From an uncultured Bacteroidales bacterium (GTDB lineage Bacteria > Bacteroidota > Bacteroidia > Bacteroidales > F082): a stretch of DNA of 24,188 nt. The translations under genes and the position numbers were made by a program. The notes under the pieces were generated by a model. It was not told where the DNA came from. It saw only the letters and a program-made list of their open reading frames with translations, and did no database searches. Below, one piece after another: positions 21,343 through 24,188 of this stretch (position 1 is the first letter of the stretch; every line of letters starts with the position of its first letter). Location: NCBI GenBank assembly GCA_937926515.1, contig CALAZZ010000038.1, positions 1 to 24,188 on the forward strand, given 5' to 3'.

Positions 21343-24188
21343 TTACACCTCCCCCAAACATTCCAAACCAAAAGAAGCACTTATTCTAAATACTATGGTT
21401 CGGTTTCCATCTTTAAAGAAGAAATAGCTTGTGGCCCCATCTGTTTTAATAATGCCACATTTGCGTTTATCACCTATCAGTGAGGCAGCTATGTTCTGTA
21501 GCACATGTCTATCGGCAATTTTCTTCACAGCAGACTGGGCTTTATCGCCCACCCACTTATAAAAAATGGATGCGCCAAGATTGAATAATGATTGAGCCAG
21601 TGCAGAGCCCAGTGACGGACCAAAAGGTTTTCCACCTGCAACGCCTCCGGCAGTACCTCCTGCCACCTCACCTCCAAATGTAGCTCCTTCAAGAATTTTT
21701 TCAAGGGCTTCAGTATTGCCGCGTTTCAGATAACGGTCATTATCAGATATCCATTTGGCAAACTTTTCCAAACAATCACGTTCTTCCTTCTTTTTACGCT
21801 CGGCTTCAGCTTTAGCAGCGGCGGCATTGTCTTTTCTTGCTTGTTCTGCACGTTGACGCTCACGGCGTTCAGCCTCAAGCAAATCATTTGCTTCGTTCCG
21901 GGCATCGTCAATGTCCTTTCCGATATCATCAATTTCACCTTCTACCCTTTTGGCATCAGCTTCGAGGCTTTTCTCAAGCTCTTTTTTCTTCTCAATCAAT
22001 TTGTTAAGTTCATTCCAAAAGTTACCCCAGTTCTCCGGTGGGCAATCTTCCATCAATTGCTTTATTTCATTTTTAAAAGGACATACCGATGGGTTGGCAT
22101 CACACCATTCGGATAAGGCTGACAAAAGCTCTTGAATCTCACGGCAAATATCTTCAAGCTGACTTTCAAGCACAGCCTGACGAGCGTCATAGGCCTGTTG
22201 CTGTGCTTGTGCCTGTTGAGCATCTTCAAGCTCTTGTTCAAGCTCGTCCCTGCTGTCTCGCAATTTTTCACATTCTTCTTTAGCTGCTTCAAGTTCTTCC
22301 TTTAACCGCTCTATTGATTCCTTTGTCTTTCGCCATTCTTTTCTTGCATTACGGGCTTCATTTTTTAATTCATTGAGCCTGTTTTCATCAGCTGAGCCAT
22401 AGTTTGGTCCATTACCGGGCGTGCCTACATAACCCCAGTGGCAGCCGCTGCCTTCACCGTATCCTCCGTGGCGGTCGGTATCCCGAAAACCATAGCTGCC
22501 GGTCCAACCGTACTTCATAAAAATCTCATGCATTTCCTCCATAGCATCTAGTTGTTTCTGCTCTAGATCATCAGCTTCGCCCTCCAATTCAGCAATTCTG
22601 TCTTCAAGTTCTTTCACCCGGTCTTCACATTCATCTATGGCATCATTTGCACCGGCGACAGCTCCAGTTAGGTCAGCTATGTCCTGATCAGTGGGCACAT
22701 CAGGAACTGAGGGTAGGTCATCCAATTCATCCTGAATACTTTTAACACGTGGCCCATAAGTTGATTGGATTTTATCAATGATACGGTTTTGTTCATACAA
22801 GAAACCCCATAAACCATAGATTTCTTCAAGTTCATTACGCTTGCGACGTATTTTATCCCAATATTCAGCTATACGGTCCTGTATAAGCCGCCAGCGACGA
22901 TCATAGTAACTGGCAGCAACACTGAACATTTGGGCAATTTGGTCATCTGTTCCGGCAACCATATATCCTGAAGGGAAATCAACAAATGTTGAATAAGAAA
23001 CTTCATACTGTTCACCTAACGATATATGAAACTGTATTTCCCACTGTCCCGGCTTGCTGGTATCCAGAAGCATCAAAATGGGTTCGATATTCTGAAAGAA
23101 ATCATCAAAAAGGAAGTCAGCAATGGCATCATGATCCCCTGGTGCTTCAAGGATATGATTGGCTGTAATTCTTGCTGTTACGGAACCATCTCGGTCTTCA
23201 ACAGCGATCATATGTGCGTACACATCCAAAGTATCGAATAAAATTTGCTCATTCGTGTACACTTCATGAAAAAATTCCGGGTTTGCTTCGTCTGTATCCA
23301 GTGGATGACCAGTTAGGATTAATGGGATAAAAAGTCCTACCGCTCCAGGAATGGGTTTGGGTTCGAGGTTTTGAAAATGGCCTGTTTCGGGATTCACCCT
23401 CACATCCTCAAATTTATTCATCAGCTCAACCATTGGAAGGCTGTCTATTTTCATACGATTGAGCAACGCAAGTCCATGAAACAGTTTATCGATACCTGCC
23501 TGCTGCTCAGTAGTAATATAATCCGTCAACAGGAAGTCACCGCTCCACTTTTTACCACCCAGGCTCTCACATACTTCTTCGGGTAGCAGGAAAGTATAAT
23601 TCTCAATCTCGCAATGAACCAGTATCTTCTGTTCATAAGAAATGACCTCAGCTTCCTCTTGAAAATCAAATGTTCCTATTTCACTGTATCCATTGTTCTC
23701 ACCAATGGGGAACCCGCCCGGAATCAAGGCTTGAATCCGCCATACATAGCTTTTACCGTACTCAAAAATTGGTGCATAAGCCGGATAAGGATAGCTATTT
23801 GTAATGATTTCGCCTTCAGTAAAAAATGCTGGATTGGAGATCAATGCCTCATAAGGCTGTTGATCATCAAGTAATTCAACGATTGTCAAATTGTACATCA
23901 GTTCTATTGGAGGCTGCGGTGCGGGTGGCAACCAGATAAAAACAGGCATTGGTTCCAGCAGGACATCGCCATCCGCAGGATAAACCAGTATCGGTGAAGA
24001 GGGTTGGAATACAGAATGTGTGACACATTGATAACTCAATTCCATTCCGGTATTGGCTTCTATTGCACGCACACAAAAAACATATTCTCCAGGCGGCAGG
24101 TTATTGGTGTTGATCACAAATTGCTCATAATCTGCATCAATAAATTCGATGTCAACTGGTTCATAATTAGTATAGTGAGGGCTGGAAA
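21343..24188 (-). CDS. Partial large TANFOR-like protein with coiled coils and a glycine-zipper C-terminus (5' end outside window)
   Basis: The frame is open to the right edge. A GTG at 24117 is internal, because the 23 preceding codons (SSPHYTNYEPVDIEF...) align with the same module of the neighbouring gene. The 947 visible residues contain: the end of a TANFOR-like module (to about 23670); a mixed segment with a possible beta domain (23650-22920); charged helical coiled coil broken by a Gly/Tyr/His-rich loop at about 22506-22395 (GGYGEGSGCHWGYVGTPGNG); two more charged helical stretches ending in the Ala/Lys/Arg-rich AAAAKAEAERKKKEERD; and a glycine zipper (GGEVAGGTAGGVAGG, about 21675-21630) followed by about 90 residues to the end. 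There is no T9SS sorting domain. This architecture could span or insert in a membrane; no function is assignable. It is upstream of, and likely co-transcribed with, the 1066-residue paralogue. Confidence 0.8.
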   Translation of the reverse strand, partial: SSPHYTNYEPVDIEFIDADYEQFVINTNNLPPGEYVFCVRAIEANTGMELSYQCVTHSVFQPSSPILVYPADGDVLLEPMPVFIWLPPAPQPPIELMYNLTIVELLDDQQPYEALISNPAFFTEGEIITNSYPYPAYAPIFEYGKSYVWRIQALIPGGFPIGENNGYSEIGTFDFQEEAEVISYEQKILVHCEIENYTFLLPEEVCESLGGKKWSGDFLLTDYITTEQQAGIDKLFHGLALLNRMKIDSLPMVELMNKFEDVRVNPETGHFQNLEPKPIPGAVGLFIPLILTGHPLDTDEANPEFFHEVYTNEQILFDTLDVYAHMIAVEDRDGSVTARITANHILEAPGDHDAIADFLFDDFFQNIEPILMLLDTSKPGQWEIQFHISLGEQYEVSYSTFVDFPSGYMVAGTDDQIAQMFSVAASYYDRRWRLIQDRIAEYWDKIRRKRNELEEIYGLWGFLYEQNRIIDKIQSTYGPRVKSIQDELDDLPSVPDVPTDQDIADLTGAVAGANDAIDECEDRVKELEDRIAELEGEADDLEQKQLDAMEEMHEIFMKYGWTGSYGFRDTDRHGGYGEGSGCHWGYVGTPGNGPNYGSADENRLNELKNEARNARKEWRKTKESIERLKEELEAAKEECEKLRDSRDELEQELEDAQQAQAQQQAYDARQAVLESQLEDICREIQELLSALSEWCDANPSVCPFKNEIKQLMEDCPPENWGNFWNELNKLIEKKKELEKSLEADAKRVEGEIDDIGKDIDDARNEANDLLEAERRERQRAEQARKDNAAAAKAEAERKKKEERDCLEKFAKWISDNDRYLKRGNTEALEKILEGATFGGEVAGGTAGGVAGGKPFGPSLGSALAQSLFNLGASIFYKWVGDKAQSAVKKIADRHVLQNIAASLIGDKRKCGIIKTDGATSYFFFKDGNRTIVFRISASFGLECLGEV

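Noticed and set aside
21343..21700. Idea that the edge protein carries a pore-forming toxin tail because of its glycine zipper
   Set aside because: No toxin family motif, immunity gene or secretion tag is visible; glycine zippers also occur in many ordinary membrane proteins.
24115..24117. GTG at 24117 as the start of the edge gene
   Set aside because: The frame stays open to the window edge and the upstream codons align with the neighbouring paralogue, so the gene is simply cut by the window.

Overview
The window reads as chromosomal DNA of a member of the phylum Bacteroidota. The evidence is two proteins ending in type IX secretion (T9SS) sorting domains, several promoters with the phylum-typical -7 box TAnnTTTG, little use of Shine-Dalgarno sites, moderate-to-low GC, and protein families common in that phylum (HTH-less sigma-54 response regulator, LptF/G-type permease, TANFOR-like surface modules). 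Genus or order cannot be fixed from what is here. No tRNA, rRNA, CRISPR array, insertion sequence, integrase or phage gene was recognised.

Layout. 67-2304 (-): secreted FG-GAP/VCBS repeat protein with a T9SS tail. 2397-3560 (+): sigma-54-interacting response regulator without a DNA-binding domain, transcribed divergently from the first gene out of a 70-base region; a perfect bidirectional terminator (3577-3615) follows. 3631-6108 (-): T9SS cargo protein with two jelly-roll-like repeats. 6213-7172 (-): TIGR01212/YhcC-type radical SAM protein. 7173-7591: a 419-base gap with a promoter, two very short back-to-back reading frames (34 and 37 codons, the first with a Cys-Cys pair) and an inverted repeat, all ahead of a POT-family peptide transporter (7592-9157) that ends in a strong terminator.

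9435-15110 and perhaps to 17266 (+) is a probable transcription unit for the cell envelope: LptF/LptG-like permease, two GT4-type glycosyltransferases (the first overlapping the permease by ATGA), then the ABC-F protein EttA and a secreted M1-like metallopeptidase. The permease and glycosyltransferases probably work together on lipopolysaccharide or another surface glycan; EttA is a translation factor and may share the unit only by position.

17300-24188 (-) holds three exported proteins read from the right edge leftwards: a large coiled-coil protein cut by the window edge, a 1066-residue paralogue of its N-terminal part, and a small beta-rich DUF6252-like protein. The two large proteins share an N-terminal TANFOR-like module (about 70% identity over 86 residues by hand count) joined to entirely different C-terminal halves. 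This pair is the least explained part of the window.

In four genes the longest reading frame begins with TTG at a position that is probably not the true start. In two of these (2325 and 9402) the TTG lies inside a -7 promoter box, so starts have been moved downstream.
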